NCBI GenBank assembly: GCA_023653055.1 | Contig: JAMNXR010000009.1 | Coordinates: 1 to 64,000, forward strand | Reading direction: 5' to 3' | Length of the DNA: 64,000 nt | From: Burkholderiaceae bacterium | GTDB lineage: Bacteria; Pseudomonadota; Gammaproteobacteria; Burkholderiales; Burkholderiaceae_B | Shown: in pieces, positions 26,381 through 36,870 of the stretch | How positions within the stretch are numbered: position 1 is the stretch's first letter | Layout: each line of letters starts with the position of its first letter | The notes under the pieces: generated by a model | The model's input: the letters and a program-made list of their open reading frames with translations, nothing else | Databases searched by the model: none | What the model was told of the DNA's origin: nothing | Position numbers and translations under genes: made by a program

Positions 26381-26437
26381 TGAATGGCTTGGACTCATTT
26401 AAAAGGTATCCCAGCGCTATTTGCCGGGCGACCAGGT

Positions 26438-29017
26438 TTAAATGGCGTCGGCTACATCCTTGTAATCAGGGATCTGATCAAAATTGAGGTACTTGTAGAT
26501 CTGGGCGCTGCTGTCTTTGAGTACGCCCATGTCTGTCATGTACTCTTCTTTGGTTGGAATGCGACCGAGTTTTGAACAAATCGCGGCCAATTCGGCTGAG
26601 CCCAAATACACATTGGTATTTTTACCCAGACGATTCGGGAAGTTGCGTGTGCTCGTAGACATCACGGTCGCACCTTCGCGGACCTGTGCTTGGTTACCCA
26701 TGCACAATGAGCAGCCTGGTGGCTCCGTGCGCGCACCAGCCGAACCAAAGACGCCGTAGTGGCCTTCTTCAGTCAGCTGTGTCGCATCCATCTTAGTCGG
26801 GGGGGCAATCCAGAGTTTGACGGGCATATCGCGTTTGCCTTCGAGCAGCTTGGACGCGGCACGGAAGTGACCGATATTGGTCATGCAGCTGCCAATGAAC
26901 ACTTCGTCAATCTTGGTGCCAGAAACTTCTGACAACATTTTGACGTCATCAGGATCATTCGGGCAGGCCACGATGGGCTCGTGAATGTCAGCCAGGTCGA
27001 TTTCAATAACGGCAGCGTACTCGGCATCTGCATCAGGCTGGAGCAACTGTGGATTGGCCAACCAAGCTTCCATTGCCTGGATACGACGTGTGAGGCTGCG
27101 CTCGTCTTCGTAACCATTGGCAATCATCCACTTCAACATCACGATGTTGCTGTTGATGTATTCGATGATGGGTTCTTTGTTCAGACGAACAGTACAACCC
27201 GCAGCGGAACGCTCAGCTGACGCGTCTGACAATTCAAAGGCCTGTTCAGCTTTGAGGTTTGGCAAACCTTCGATTTCGAGGATACGGCCAGAGAAGATAT
27301 TGATCTTGTTTGACTTGTCCACGGTCATCAGGCCAGCTTTGATCGCGTACAAAGGAATTGCGCTGACCAGGTCACGCAAGGTGACGCCAGGTTGCATTGT
27401 GCCCTTGAAACGAACCAACACGGACTCAGGCATATCCAGAGGCATCACGCCCGTCGCAGCAGCAAACGCTACTAGACCAGAGCCAGCTGGGAAGCTGATA
27501 CCGATTGGGAAACGTGTGTGGGAGTCGCCGCCTGTACCCACCGTGTCGGGCAACAACATACGGTTGAGCCAGGAGTGAATCACGCCGTCACCGGGACGCA
27601 GCGAGATGCCGCCGCGGTTGCTCATAAACTCAGGTAGTGTGTGATGTGTTTTGACGTCAACAGGCTTTGGATAGGCCGAAGTGTGGCAAAACGATTGCAT
27701 CACGAGGTCAGCAGAAAAGCCCAAGCAGGCGAGATCTTTCAATTCGTCACGTGTCATGGGGCCCGTAGTATCCTGGCTACCCACGGAAGTCATCTTGGGC
27801 TCACAGTAGGCACCAGGACGAACGCCTTGGCCTTCAGGCAAGCCACATGCACGACCCACCATTTTCTGTGCCAAGGTAAAGCCTTTGGTAGAGGCGGCAG
27901 GATTTTGTGGCAGGCGGAACAAGGTCGATGGGGGCAAACCGAGCGCTTCGCGTGCTTTGCCTGTCAGACCGCGACCGACGATCAAAGGAATGCGTCCGCC
28001 GGCACGGACTTCGTCAAACAAGACATCCGACTTAACTTGAAACTTTGCGATGACCTTGCCGTCTTTCAATGCTTCGCCGTCATAAGGACGCAATTCGATC
28101 TCATCGCCCATGTTCATGTTGGAGACATCGAGTTCGATTGGGAGCGCGCCAGCATCTTCCATCGTGTTGTAGAAAATCGGGGCGATTTTGTTGCCCAGAC
28201 AGACGCCACCAAAGCGCTTGTTTGGCACAAAAGGAATGTCTTCGCCTGTAAACCACAACACGGAGTTTGTCGCGGATTTGCGCGAAGAGCCTGTGCCGAC
28301 CACATCACCGACGTAAGCAACGAGGTTGCCTTTTTTCTTGAGGTCATTGATGAACTTAACAGGTCCAGTCTTGCCGGGTTCTTGTGGCTCGATACCTGGA
28401 CGTGGGTTTTTCAACATCGCCAAAGCATGCAAAGGAATGTCAGGACGGCTCCATGCATCCGGGGCAGGAGACAGATCGTCCGTATTGGATTCGCCCGTCA
28501 CTTTCAAGACAGTAATCTTGAGACTCTTGGGGACTTCGGGGCGGCTGGTAAACCACTCGCCGTCTGCCCAGCTTTGCATCACAGCTTTAGCGTTGGCATT
28601 GCCTTTCGCAGCTTTTTCTTTCACGTCGTGAAAGGCGTCGAACATCAGCAAAGTCTTTTTGAGGCCGTCTGCAGCGATCGTGCCGACTTCTTTGTCGTCC
28701 AGCAGCTCAACCAACGGTCCAATGTTGTAACCCCCCAGCATCGTACCCAACAACTCTGTGGCTTTAGCGCGCGAAATCAGCGGGCATTTTTCTGAACCTA
28801 ACGCGACGGCTGCCAGGTAAGACGCTTTGACTTTGGCCGCATCATCCACACCCGCTGGCACGCGATGCGTGATCAGCTCAAGGAGTGCATCGCCTTCGCC
28901 TGCTGGAGGTGCTTTGAGCAGTTCGATGAGGTCAGCCGTTTGCTGAGCTGAAAGAGGAAGGGGAGGAATACCAAGGGTTGCGCGTTCGGCAACGTGTTGG
29001 CGATAGGCTTGTAGCAT
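26438..29017 (-). CDS. acnB: Bifunctional aconitate hydratase B / 2-methylisocitrate dehydratase
   Basis: 859 residues with the AcnB layout, in which the swivelling domain comes before the catalytic domains. The N-terminal HEAT-like domain starts '[35 protein letters not shown]'. The cluster ligands are in '[22 protein letters not shown]' and '[16 protein letters not shown]'. AcnB serves the TCA cycle and can also hydrate cis-2-methylaconitate to 2-methylisocitrate, so it links to the prp genes upstream. A near-consensus promoter with an abutting 21-bp palindrome precedes it, suggesting regulation with mdh by the local GntR protein. Confidence 0.96.
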   Translation of the reverse strand: MLQAYRQHVAERATLGIPPLPLSAQQTADLIELLKAPPAGEGDALLELITHRVPAGVDDAAKVKASYLAAVALGSEKCPLISRAKATELLGTMLGGYNIGPLVELLDDKEVGTIAADGLKKTLLMFDAFHDVKEKAAKGNANAKAVMQSWADGEWFTSRPEVPKSLKITVLKVTGESNTDDLSPAPDAWSRPDIPLHALAMLKNPRPGIEPQEPGKTGPVKFINDLKKKGNLVAYVGDVVGTGSSRKSATNSVLWFTGEDIPFVPNKRFGGVCLGNKIAPIFYNTMEDAGALPIELDVSNMNMGDEIELRPYDGEALKDGKVIAKFQVKSDVLFDEVRAGGRIPLIVGRGLTGKAREALGLPPSTLFRLPQNPAASTKGFTLAQKMVGRACGLPEGQGVRPGAYCEPKMTSVGSQDTTGPMTRDELKDLACLGFSADLVMQSFCHTSAYPKPVDVKTHHTLPEFMSNRGGISLRPGDGVIHSWLNRMLLPDTVGTGGDSHTRFPIGISFPAGSGLVAFAAATGVMPLDMPESVLVRFKGTMQPGVTLRDLVSAIPLYAIKAGLMTVDKSNKINIFSGRILEIEGLPNLKAEQAFELSDASAERSAAGCTVRLNKEPIIEYINSNIVMLKWMIANGYEDERSLTRRIQAMEAWLANPQLLQPDADAEYAAVIEIDLADIHEPIVACPNDPDDVKMLSEVSGTKIDEVFIGSCMTNIGHFRAASKLLEGKRDMPVKLWIAPPTKMDATQLTEEGHYGVFGSAGARTEPPGCSLCMGNQAQVREGATVMSTSTRNFPNRLGKNTNVYLGSAELAAICSKLGRIPTKEEYMTDMGVLKDSSAQIYKYLNFDQIPDYKDVADAI

Positions 29018-29051
29018 GTGAGCGCCTTTCTATGTGGTGAAGAATGGAAGG

Positions 29052-29080
29052 ATTGTAGAGCGAAGATCGGGGTGTCGCAA
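29052..29080 (-). promoter_or_regulatory. acnB: Predicted sigma-70 promoter of acnB
   Basis: On the minus strand, TTGCGA (29080-29075) and TACAAT (29057-29052) are separated by 17 bases. This is a good match to the consensus and lies 35 bases from the acnB start. The palindromic element begins 2 bases upstream of the -35 box. Confidence 0.65.
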
Positions 29081-29082
29081 GT

Positions 29083-29103
29083 GTCTTATATCTTATATAA
29101 GAC
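29083..29103. promoter_or_regulatory. 21-bp palindromic operator upstream of acnB (copy 1)
   Basis: GTCTTATA-N5-TATAAGAC, perfect 8-bp arms. The arms overlap a second perfect palindrome, TCTTATATAAGA (29091-29102). Twenty of 21 bases recur at 37013-37033 between mdh and the GntR gene. At both sites it lies exactly 2 bases upstream of the predicted -35 hexamer and in the same orientation. Confidence 0.7.
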
Positions 29104-29120
29104 ATGAAAATAAGTAAGTC

Positions 29121-29393
29121 TTAACTGACAAGTGAAGCGTAAATGGGGTGTTTCTGGATATAGGCAGCTACATAGCTGCATTGAGGGATAACCCCCCAGC
29201 CTTTTGATTGCGCATGGTCTAGGGCAAACTTGGTGATTTCAGCAGCCAGACCACGTCCCCCAAGCTCGCTTGGAACGCCCGTATGGGTGATGGTCATCAC
29301 ATTGTTATTTAAGGTGTAGTCGAGCACACAGCGATGACCTTCAAGCCTGAGTTCAAAGCATTTTCCTGTGACATTGTGTTCAATCGTGCTCAT
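29121..29393 (-). CDS. Small GNAT-like acetyltransferase (YjdJ type)
   Basis: 90 residues starting at ATG 29393, one codon after a TTG. The motif 'ITHTGVPSELGGRGLAAEITKFALDHAQSKGWGVIPQCSYVAAYIQKHP' is the short GNAT fold of the Acetyltransf_CG group, with the acetyl-CoA loop at 'GGRGLA' and the conserved 'CSYV...YIQKHP' ending. The substrate is unknown; the wider family includes N-acetyltransferases of uncertain function. It starts 3 bases after the preceding membrane protein gene and lies upstream of the acnB promoter, probably at the end of the prp transcript. Confidence 0.8.
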   Translation of the reverse strand: MSTIEHNVTGKCFELRLEGHRCVLDYTLNNNVMTITHTGVPSELGGRGLAAEITKFALDHAQSKGWGVIPQCSYVAAYIQKHPIYASLVS

Positions 29394-29396
29394 CAA

Positions 29397-29786
29397 TTAA
29401 GACCCTATGATCAAAAGCGCCCAAAGTCCCAACATTGCGACAATTCCCACTGCGCAGCTACCCCACAGGCCCACAATGGGCCAGCGAACACTCATCGGTA
29501 GGTTCACGGGATCAACGTGCGACAACAAACTGTTCGCGTTGCTGGCAAACGAGGCGGTCGATTTGTGAAAAATGATTCGTAAAAAGTAGTCCAGCGTAAT
29601 CGTCAATCGAATGCTGATGGGTAGATCTCCGAATCTACGTTCCTTCAGATAGGGATGTTTAAAGCGCGCATTGACTTCGTTGATTTTAAAAAACCACAAG
29701 TACGCGCCTGAAATGAAAAATACAAAGGAGCATGTGACGAAAAACGTAAAAGTTAGAACGAGTGCGTGAGAAAAATATTGTTGCAT
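29397..29786 (-). CDS. Small membrane protein of unknown function
   Basis: 129 residues with an N-terminal membrane helix (about 8-33, ALVLTFTFFVTCSFVFFISG) and another near the C-terminus (about 104-127, PIVGLWGSCAVGIVAMLGLWALLI). A basic middle loop separates them ('YLKERRFGDLPISIRLTITLDYFLRIIFHK'). No family was recognised. It lies 36 bases after prpF and 3 bases before the GNAT gene, so it is probably on the prp transcript. Whether it contributes to propionate metabolism is unknown. Confidence 0.7.
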   Translation of the reverse strand: MQQYFSHALVLTFTFFVTCSFVFFISGAYLWFFKINEVNARFKHPYLKERRFGDLPISIRLTITLDYFLRIIFHKSTASFASNANSLLSHVDPVNLPMSVRWPIVGLWGSCAVGIVAMLGLWALLIIGS

Positions 29787-29822
29787 AGTGCCTACTTGAT
29801 TGTTGATACGTGTTCGCTCGGT

Positions 29823-31004
29823 TTAACCCGGAATGCGAACCCATCCTTCCATAAGAACACGGGCACTGCGACTCATCATGGCTTTTTTGACTTGCCATTC
29901 TCCATCCACTTTATCAGCCTGTGCACCCACTCGCAGCGTGCCTGATGGATGTCCAAAACGAACCGCGTCCAAGTTACCGCCCCCCGCAGCGAGATTCACA
30001 AGCGTGCCAGGAATCGCCGCTGCAGTACCAATGGCAACAGCCGCTGTGCCCATCATGGCGTGGTGGAGTTTACCCATCGACAACGCGCGGACCAGCACAT
30101 TGACATCCGATGCTGAGATCGCTTTGCCACTCGACGCAATGTAATCAGCAGGGTTGGCAACGAATGCGACCTTGGGAGTGTGTTGACGTTTAGCCGCCTC
30201 ATCGAGATGACTGATGAGGCCCATACGCACGGCGCCATGGGCACGGATTTTTTCAAACATTTCCAGCGCTTTTGGATCGCTATTGATATCGTCTTGAAGC
30301 TCGGTCCCTTTGTAACCTACGGCTTCCGCATTAATAAAAATTGTAGGAATGCCGGCATTGATCATGGTGGCTTTGAGTGTGCCCACTCCAGGCACAACCA
30401 GATCGTCCACGATATTGCCTGTGGGGAACATTGCGCCACCACCGCCTTCCTCTTCGGCTGCGGGGTCCATAAACTCTAGCTGTACTTCAGCGGCAGGAAA
30501 CGTCACGCCATCGAGTTCGAAATCTCCCGTCTCCTGCACAGCACCGTCTGTCATCTGGACGTGAGAAATAATGGTTTTACCAATGTTCGCTTGCCAGATC
30601 CGGACAGTTGCGATGCCATTTTTTGGAATACGACCCGGGTCAACTAAGCCATTGCTAATGCTAAAGGGGCCCACAGCAGCAGATAGGTTGCCACAATTGC
30701 CACTCCAGTCGATGAAGGGCTTGTCGATGGAGACTTGGCCAAACAAGTAGTCCACGTCATGATCTGGACGCGTACTTTTAGCCAGGATGACCGTTTTACT
30801 GGTACTTGAGGTCGCGGCGCCCATGCCATCGGTTTGTTTGCCGTAGGGGTCCGGGCTGCCGATGACGCGCATGAGTAAGGCGTCGCGCGCGGCACCCGGT
30901 ACCTGAGTGGCGGGTGGCATATCCTGCAAGCGAAAGAAAACGCCTTTGCTGGTACCGCCACGCATATAGGTGGCAGGAACTTTAATTTGAGGTGCGTGCG
31001 CCAT
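29823..31004 (-). CDS. prpF: 2-methylaconitate isomerase PrpF
   Basis: 393 residues starting 'MAHAPQIKVPATYMRGGTSKGVFF', the PrpF signature with the conserved 'RGGTSKG'. Further family segments are 'DWSGNCGNLSAAVGPFSI' and 'HHAMMGTAAVAIGTAAAIPGT'. The protein has two diaminopimelate-epimerase-like halves. PrpF isomerises the 2-methylaconitate made by AcnD into the cis form that AcnB can hydrate, so AcnD plus PrpF together replace PrpD. It lies 72 bases after acnD in the same operon. Confidence 0.95.
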   Translation of the reverse strand: MAHAPQIKVPATYMRGGTSKGVFFRLQDMPPATQVPGAARDALLMRVIGSPDPYGKQTDGMGAATSSTSKTVILAKSTRPDHDVDYLFGQVSIDKPFIDWSGNCGNLSAAVGPFSISNGLVDPGRIPKNGIATVRIWQANIGKTIISHVQMTDGAVQETGDFELDGVTFPAAEVQLEFMDPAAEEEGGGGAMFPTGNIVDDLVVPGVGTLKATMINAGIPTIFINAEAVGYKGTELQDDINSDPKALEMFEKIRAHGAVRMGLISHLDEAAKRQHTPKVAFVANPADYIASSGKAISASDVNVLVRALSMGKLHHAMMGTAAVAIGTAAAIPGTLVNLAAGGGNLDAVRFGHPSGTLRVGAQADKVDGEWQVKKAMMSRSARVLMEGWVRIPG

Positions 31005-31076
31005 TTGAACGTTTCCTAAAGTAAATAACTCTCAGCGGAGCGTGGCAGAGCCCTTTGTGAGGGCCCGCTTGTGTCG

Positions 31077-33671
31077 TTATGCCGCGGCTGTTGATTCCAG
31101 GAAGTCTTGGGCGAAACGCTGCAAGACTCCACCGGCCTCGTAAATAGAGACCTCTTCCGCCGTATCGAGACGACATGTCATCGGTACCTCGAGCCTTTCA
31201 CCGTTTTTACGTGTGATGACCAAGGTTAAGGTTGCCAATGGTGTCGGTTTACCCAGCACGTCGTAGATCTCCGTTCCGTCGAGCTGCAATGTCTTGCGGT
31301 CGACGCCAGCTTTAAACTCAAGCGGTAACACGCCCATGCCTACCAAGTTGGTGCGATGGATGCGCTCGAAGCCCTCGGCCGCAATGGCTTCAACGCCTGC
31401 AAGGCGAACCCCTTTGGCTGCCCAGTCGCGCGAGGAGCCCTGACCATAGTCCGCACCTGCCACGATGATCAATGGCTGTTTGCGCTCCATATAGGTCTCG
31501 ATCGCTTCCCACATACGTGTGACCTTGCCCTCTGGCTCGATGCGGGCCAGTGATCCCTGCTTGACCTTGCCGTTTTCCAACACCATTTCGTTAAGCAGCT
31601 TGGGGTTGGCAAACGTCGCGCGCTGCGCAGTCAGATGGTCACCGCGATGGGTCGCGTAAGAGTTGAAATCCTCTTCGGGCAAGCCCATTTTTTCCAGATA
31701 TTCGCCAGCCGCGCTATCGAGCATGATGGCATTCGAAGGCGACAAGTGATCCGTCGTGATGTTGTCACCCAGCACCGCCAGAGGACGCATCCCTTTTAGT
31801 TCACGCGCACCCGCGAGCGCGCCTTCCCAGTAGGGTGGACGACGGATGTAGGTGCTTTGAGGACGCCAGTTATAGAGTGGGCTGAGCTTCTCACCTGTGT
31901 CTACTGACACGGCGAACATCGGTTCGTATACCTTGCGGAACTGTTCGGGCTTGACGCTGGCTTTGACGATGGCATCAATTTCTTCGTCAGTAGGCCAGAT
32001 GTCCTTGAGCATGACGGGTTTGCCATGCTGATCGATCCCCAGCACATCACGCTCAATGTCAAAGCGGATCGTGCCTGCGATCGCATAGGCCACCACTAAA
32101 GGAGGAGAAGCGAGAAAGGCTTGTTTGGCATAGGGGTGAATACGACCGTCAAAGTTACGGTTGCCAGATAACACTGCCGTGGCATACAAATCGCGATCAA
32201 TGATTTCCTGTTGAATCACAGGATCTAGCGCACCGCTCATGCCGTTACAGGTTGTGCAGGCAAAGGCCACGATACCAAAGCCAAGCTTTTCGAGTTCAGG
32301 CAACAATTTTGCGTCATCAAGGTAAAGCTCAACAGTTTTTGATCCAGGTGCGAGAGAGCTCTTGACCCAAGGTTTGCGGGTCAGTCCTCGCGCGTTAGCA
32401 TTGCGCGCCAGCAAGCCCGCTGCAATCACGTTGCGTGGATTGCTCGTATTGGTGCAGCTCGTAATCGCCGCAATAATCACAGCACCATCAGGCATCAGAC
32501 CAGGTTCATTCTCTACCTTGCCGGAAATGCCCTTTGCAGCGAGATCAGTCGTGGCGACACGACGATGCGGATTGGAAGGGCCTGCGATATTTCTGACGAC
32601 CGAGGACAAGTCAAAATGCAAGACGCGCTCATACTCAGCGGTCTTGAGGCTATCAGCCCATAGGCCTGCTTGCTTGGCATAGGTCTCAACAAGTTTGACT
32701 TGCTCGGCCTCACGACCTGTCAAGGTCAGATAGTCGATCGTTTGCTGATCGATATAAAACATAGCCGCTGTTGCACCGTACTCTGGTGTCATGTTTGAAA
32801 TCGTTGCACGGTCACCGAGTGTCAGGTGCGCCGCACCTTCGCCGAAAAACTCCAGATAGGACGACACCACTTTTTGACTACGCAAATACTCTGTGAGTGC
32901 CAACACTAGATCGGTGGCGGTGATGCCAGGCTGTAATTTGCCGGTTAGTTCCACGCCAATAATGTCCGGCAGTCTCATCCAAGAAGCGCGACCGAGCATC
33001 ACGCTCTCGGCTTCAAGGCCGCCCACGCCAATCGCGATCACGCCAAGCGCGTCCACGTGTGGCGTGTGACTGTCTGTGCCAACCAAGGTATCCGGAAACG
33101 CGACACCCTCTTGGGCGTGCACAACAGGCGACATGCGCTCCAGATTGATCTGATGCATGATGCCGTTTCCGGGAGGAATTACATCAACGTTTTTGAAGGT
33201 CTTTTTTGTCCAGTTAATAAAATGGAAGCGATCTTCGTTACGTCGATCTTCGATGGCACGATTTTTTTCAAACGCATCCGGATCAAAACCGCCACACTCG
33301 ACGGCCAAGGAGTGATCGACAATCAACTGAGTCGGCACCACCGGATTGACGAGTGCGGGATCTCCGCCTTGTGCTGCGATCGCATCCCTCAGACCTGCCA
33401 GATCCACCAGCGCAGTTTGCCCGAGAATGTCATGACAAACCACTCTGGCTGGAAACCAGGGAAAATCCAGGTCGCGTTTGCGTTCGATGATTTGAGTCAA
33501 CGAAGCGACAAGTGTCGCAGGCTCGCAACGACGCACCAAATTTTCAGCCAACACACGCGAGGTGTAAGGCAACTTGTCATACGCCCCAGGCTTGATGGCA
33601 TCGATCGCCGCGCGGGTATCGAAGTAATCAAGCTTGGTGCCTGGAAGAGGTTTGCGATTCGCAGTGTTCAT
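31077..33671 (-). CDS. acnD: Fe/S-dependent 2-methylcitrate dehydratase AcnD
   Basis: 864 residues, aconitase family. Features: 'GTDSHTPHVDALGVIAIGVGGLEAESVMLGRASWMRLP', cluster Cys residues in '[21 protein letters not shown]' and 'FACTTCNGMSGALD', and the C-terminal '[47 protein letters not shown]'. The 'CTTCNGMSGALDP' segment and the neighbouring prpF separate it from AcnA. It dehydrates 2-methylcitrate in propionate catabolism. It starts 14 bases after prpC, so prpB-prpC-acnD-prpF is one operon. Confidence 0.95.
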   Translation of the reverse strand: MNTANRKPLPGTKLDYFDTRAAIDAIKPGAYDKLPYTSRVLAENLVRRCEPATLVASLTQIIERKRDLDFPWFPARVVCHDILGQTALVDLAGLRDAIAAQGGDPALVNPVVPTQLIVDHSLAVECGGFDPDAFEKNRAIEDRRNEDRFHFINWTKKTFKNVDVIPPGNGIMHQINLERMSPVVHAQEGVAFPDTLVGTDSHTPHVDALGVIAIGVGGLEAESVMLGRASWMRLPDIIGVELTGKLQPGITATDLVLALTEYLRSQKVVSSYLEFFGEGAAHLTLGDRATISNMTPEYGATAAMFYIDQQTIDYLTLTGREAEQVKLVETYAKQAGLWADSLKTAEYERVLHFDLSSVVRNIAGPSNPHRRVATTDLAAKGISGKVENEPGLMPDGAVIIAAITSCTNTSNPRNVIAAGLLARNANARGLTRKPWVKSSLAPGSKTVELYLDDAKLLPELEKLGFGIVAFACTTCNGMSGALDPVIQQEIIDRDLYATAVLSGNRNFDGRIHPYAKQAFLASPPLVVAYAIAGTIRFDIERDVLGIDQHGKPVMLKDIWPTDEEIDAIVKASVKPEQFRKVYEPMFAVSVDTGEKLSPLYNWRPQSTYIRRPPYWEGALAGARELKGMRPLAVLGDNITTDHLSPSNAIMLDSAAGEYLEKMGLPEEDFNSYATHRGDHLTAQRATFANPKLLNEMVLENGKVKQGSLARIEPEGKVTRMWEAIETYMERKQPLIIVAGADYGQGSSRDWAAKGVRLAGVEAIAAEGFERIHRTNLVGMGVLPLEFKAGVDRKTLQLDGTEIYDVLGKPTPLATLTLVITRKNGERLEVPMTCRLDTAEEVSIYEAGGVLQRFAQDFLESTAAA

Positions 33672-33685
33672 ATTCTTGATGCTAA

Positions 33686-34885
33686 TTAACGGCGTTTGGC
33701 GAGAGGAACGAATTTCTGATCATCAGGGCCGGTGTAGTTGGCTGCGGGACGAATGATCTTGTTGTCGATCCGTTGCTCAATGATGTGTGCAGACCAGCCT
33801 GCCGTGCGTGCGATCACGAACAGAGGTGTAAACATTGCTGTGGGTACGCCCATCATGTGATACGACACTGCGGAAAACCAGTCGAGATTGGCGAACATTT
33901 TTTTCGCATCCCACATCACAGCCTCAAGACGATCGGCGATGTCGTACATCTTTGTGGTGCCGGCTTTCTTTGACAGACGCAAGGCTACATCTTTAATCAC
34001 CTTGTTACGTGGATCAGAGATCGTGTACACAGGATGACCAAAGCCGATGATGACTTCTTTGTTTTCAACGCGCGCACGAATATCCGCTTCGGCTTCGTTC
34101 GGGGTCTCGTAGCGTTTTTGAACTTCAAAGGCCACTTCGTTGGCGCCGCCGTGCTTGGGGCCGCGCAGCGCGCCGATGCCGCCAGCAATCGCAGAGTACA
34201 TGTCAGAGCCTGTGCCCGCAATGACGCGGCAGGTAAAGGTCGAGGCATTGAACTCATGCTCTGCGTACAAAATCAGTGAGGTGTGCATGGCACGGACCCA
34301 GTCTGCATTGGGTTTCTTGCCGTGTAACAGATGCAGGAAGTGGCCGCCGATCGAGTCGTCATCTGTTTGTACGTCGATGATGCGACCGTTGTGGCTAAAG
34401 TGATACCAGTAGAGCAGGGCAGAACCGAGGTTCGCCATGAGGCGGTCAGCAATGTCACGTGCATCAGGTGTATTGTGGTCTTCTTTTTCTGGCAGGATGC
34501 AACCCAGTGCCGAGGCGGCGGTCCGCATCACGTCCATGGGGTGACTGGCGGCAGGCAGCGATTCCAGAACCGTTTGCAGCTGGGCGGGCAGACCGCGCAA
34601 CGCGCGCAACTTTTCTTTATACGCGGTCAACTCAGCCTTGTTAGGCAGTTTGCCGTGAATCAGCAGGTGAGCGATTTCCTCGAACTCGCTAGTATCTGCG
34701 AAATCAAGAATGTCATACCCGCGATAGTGCAAGTCGTTACCGCTGCGACCGACGGTACACAGAGCAGTGTTACCTGCCGTCACACCTGACAATGCGACAG
34801 ATTTTTTTGGTTTAAAGACAGGTGCTGCAGTCTCGACAGCTTTTGCTGGAGCGGCGCGTTTCACCGTTTTTTTGGTTGTGGCCAT
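33686..34885 (-). CDS. prpC: 2-methylcitrate synthase PrpC
   Basis: 399 residues. It condenses propionyl-CoA with oxaloacetate. The citrate-synthase core contains '[22 protein letters not shown]', catalytic His in '[24 protein letters not shown]' and '[18 protein letters not shown]', and ends '[21 protein letters not shown]', typical of PrpC. The first about 35 residues are a Lys/Ala-rich extension ([20 protein letters not shown]...) not usual for the family and of unknown role. It lies 18 bases after prpB and 14 before acnD. Confidence 0.95.
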   Translation of the reverse strand: MATTKKTVKRAAPAKAVETAAPVFKPKKSVALSGVTAGNTALCTVGRSGNDLHYRGYDILDFADTSEFEEIAHLLIHGKLPNKAELTAYKEKLRALRGLPAQLQTVLESLPAASHPMDVMRTAASALGCILPEKEDHNTPDARDIADRLMANLGSALLYWYHFSHNGRIIDVQTDDDSIGGHFLHLLHGKKPNADWVRAMHTSLILYAEHEFNASTFTCRVIAGTGSDMYSAIAGGIGALRGPKHGGANEVAFEVQKRYETPNEAEADIRARVENKEVIIGFGHPVYTISDPRNKVIKDVALRLSKKAGTTKMYDIADRLEAVMWDAKKMFANLDWFSAVSYHMMGVPTAMFTPLFVIARTAGWSAHIIEQRIDNKIIRPAANYTGPDDQKFVPLAKRR

Positions 34886-34903
34886 ATTGATTTCCTTGAT
34901 AAA

Positions 34904-35797
34904 TTATTTGGATTTGCCTTGGGCAAACAGTACGTCGAGTTTGCCTTCGAATTCATGATAGTTGATGCGGTCGTAGAGTTCATCACGCGTTTGCATGAGG
35001 TCAATGACGTTGCGCTGGTGGCCGTCGCGGCGGATGGCGGTATACACCGTCTCTGCCGCTTTGTTCATGGCTCGGAAAGCAGACAGCGGATAGAGCACCA
35101 TGCCCACACCTGAGCTGCGCAACTCTTCGACTGAAAAAAGTGGGGTTTGACCAAATTCAGTAATGTTTGCGAGCAAGGGTACGTTGACGGCTTTGGAAAA
35201 CTTTTCAAACGTGGCGAGGTCGTAGGCGGCTTCGGCAAAAATCGCATCTGCACCCGCCTCAACGCATGCCATCGCACGCTCAATCGCAGCATCGACGCCG
35301 TGTGAGGCAATCGCATCGGTACGCGCGATCAGGTAAAAGCTGTCATCGGTACGGGCATCCGCCGCGGCTTTGACGCGGTCGCGCATCTCTTCTGTTGAAA
35401 CGATTTCTTTGCCAGGGCGATGGCCGCAACGCTTGGCGCCGACTTGGTCTTCAATGTGACAGCCGGCCGCGCCGAACTTGCTCAAACTTTGAATGGTCCG
35501 CGCAATGTTAAAGGCCGAGGGACCAAAACCTGTGTCGATGTCGACGATCAAAGGTGTGTCACAGACATCGGTGATACGACGCACATCAGTCAGTACGTCA
35601 TCAAGCGTGTTGATACCTAGGTCAGGCAAACCTAAAGAACCTGCTGCCACGCCGCCACCGGAGAGGTAGATGGCCTTAAAGCCGGCGCGCTTGGCAAGCA
35701 GAGCGTGGTTAGCGTTAATGGCGCCGATAATTTGCAAAGGCTTTTCGGCTGCGAGTGCTTCGCGAAACCGTTGACCAGCGGGGGCTTGTTTGGACAT
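34904..35797 (-). CDS. prpB: 2-methylisocitrate lyase PrpB
   Basis: 297 residues, isocitrate-lyase/PEP-mutase family. It cleaves 2-methylisocitrate to pyruvate and succinate. Visible are '[22 protein letters not shown]', Mg-binding '[18 protein letters not shown]', and the lid motif with the catalytic Cys, '[13 protein letters not shown]'. The ATG at 35797 ([11 protein letters not shown]) is chosen; the longer reading starts in the mdh terminator. It is the first gene of the prp operon, 51 bases from that terminator. The leader contains TGATCT three times and a half copy of the GntR-region palindrome. Confidence 0.96.
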   Translation of the reverse strand: MSKQAPAGQRFREALAAEKPLQIIGAINANHALLAKRAGFKAIYLSGGGVAAGSLGLPDLGINTLDDVLTDVRRITDVCDTPLIVDIDTGFGPSAFNIARTIQSLSKFGAAGCHIEDQVGAKRCGHRPGKEIVSTEEMRDRVKAAADARTDDSFYLIARTDAIASHGVDAAIERAMACVEAGADAIFAEAAYDLATFEKFSKAVNVPLLANITEFGQTPLFSVEELRSSGVGMVLYPLSAFRAMNKAAETVYTAIRRDGHQRNVIDLMQTRDELYDRINYHEFEGKLDVLFAQGKSK

Positions 35798-35833
35798 CTT
35801 GATCTCCGTGACAAATATTGATCTTTTGAAAAA

Positions 35834-35843
35834 TGATCTTATA
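35834..35843. promoter_or_regulatory. Half-site resembling the mdh/acnB operator, upstream of prpB
   Basis: TGATCTTATA at 35834-35843 matches one arm of the 21-bp element (TCTTATA) but has no second arm, and it touches the mdh terminator stem. It could be a weak site for the same regulator or a chance match in an AT-rich leader. Confidence 0.25.
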
Positions 35844-35847
35844 AAAA

Positions 35848-35870
35848 AATGGGCCCTTGTGGGGCCCATT
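35848..35870 (-). terminator. mdh: Terminator of mdh
   Basis: AATGGGCCC (35848-35856) and GGGCCCATT (35862-35870) with a 5-base loop, followed on the minus strand by TTTTTTAT. It ends 11 bases after the mdh stop and separates mdh from the prp operon. Confidence 0.88.
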
Positions 35871-35880
35871 AACTCGGTGC

Positions 35881-36870
35881 TTACTTGAGCAAATGAGCGA
35901 CTGCGTCGCGCTCTTCTGTGAGTTCTTTAAGCGTCAGATCCATACGCTCACGCGAGAATGCATCCACCTCAAGCCCTGTTACGCGGTGATATTCGCCGCC
36001 TTCGCAGGTGACGGGTACGCCGTACATGATGCCTTCGGGGATACCGTAGGTACCATCGGAAGGCACGCCCATCGTGACCCACTTGCCATTTGTGCCCAGT
36101 ACCCAATCACGCACGTGATCGATAGCAGCATTTGCGGCTGAAGCGGCGGAAGACAAGCCACGCGCTTCAATGATGGCCGCGCCACGCTTACCAACTGTTG
36201 GCAAGAACACGTCGCGGTTCCATGCGGCATCGTTGATCAGCTTTTCCACGCTCTGTCCGCCAATGGTGGCGAAACGGTAGTCTGCATACATGGTGGGTGA
36301 GTGGTTGCCCCACACTGCCAGCTTTTGGATGTCTGCAACAGGCTTGCCCATTTTTGAAGCCAACTGTGACAACGCACGGTTGTGATCCAGACGAAGCATG
36401 GCGGTAAAGTTTTTCGCTGGCAGGCTTGGCGCAGATTTCATTGCGATATAAGCGTTGGTGTTAGCAGGGTTGCCGACTACCAACACTTTGACGTTACGGT
36501 TTGCCACTGCGTTCAGCGCTTTACCTTGAGCGGTAAAAATGGCGGCATTCACAGCCAGCAGGTCTGCACGTTCCATGCCGGGGCCGCGGGGACGCGAACC
36601 GACCAGTAAGGCAACCTCGACGTCTTTGAAGGCTTCGAGTGGGTCACTGTGTGCAGTCATGGACTGCAACAAAGGAAATGCGCAATCATCGAGCTCCATC
36701 ATCACGCCCTTAAGCGCTTTTTGAGCTTTTTCGTCCGGAATTTCCAGCAGTTGCAAAATAACAGGCTGGTCTTTGCCAAGCATTTCACCTGAAGCGATGC
36801 GGAACAATAGGGCGTAACCGATCTGGCCTGCTGCACCAGTAACCGCAACACGCATGGCGGGTTTGGACAT
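35881..36870 (-). CDS. mdh: Malate dehydrogenase
   Basis: 329 residues, NAD-dependent, oxidising malate to oxaloacetate. Features: Rossmann motif '[25 protein letters not shown]', substrate Arg loop '[16 protein letters not shown]', '[13 protein letters not shown]', and catalytic His in '[16 protein letters not shown]'. The length and sequence match the group of cytosolic-type bacterial MDHs found in betaproteobacteria. It is divergent from the GntR gene. Its predicted promoter (TTGACG-18-TAGCAT) is preceded by the 21-bp palindrome, as at acnB. It stands alone before a terminator. Confidence 0.97.
   Translation of the reverse strand: MSKPAMRVAVTGAAGQIGYALLFRIASGEMLGKDQPVILQLLEIPDEKAQKALKGVMMELDDCAFPLLQSMTAHSDPLEAFKDVEVALLVGSRPRGPGMERADLLAVNAAIFTAQGKALNAVANRNVKVLVVGNPANTNAYIAMKSAPSLPAKNFTAMLRLDHNRALSQLASKMGKPVADIQKLAVWGNHSPTMYADYRFATIGGQSVEKLINDAAWNRDVFLPTVGKRGAAIIEARGLSSAASAANAAIDHVRDWVLGTNGKWVTMGVPSDGTYGIPEGIMYGVPVTCEGGEYHRVTGLEVDAFSRERMDLTLKELTEERDAVAHLLK

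Noticed and set aside
27641-28795. 384-residue plus-strand reading frame
   Set aside because: Antisense to acnB, with no family match or ribosome binding site. It is a by-product of codon bias.
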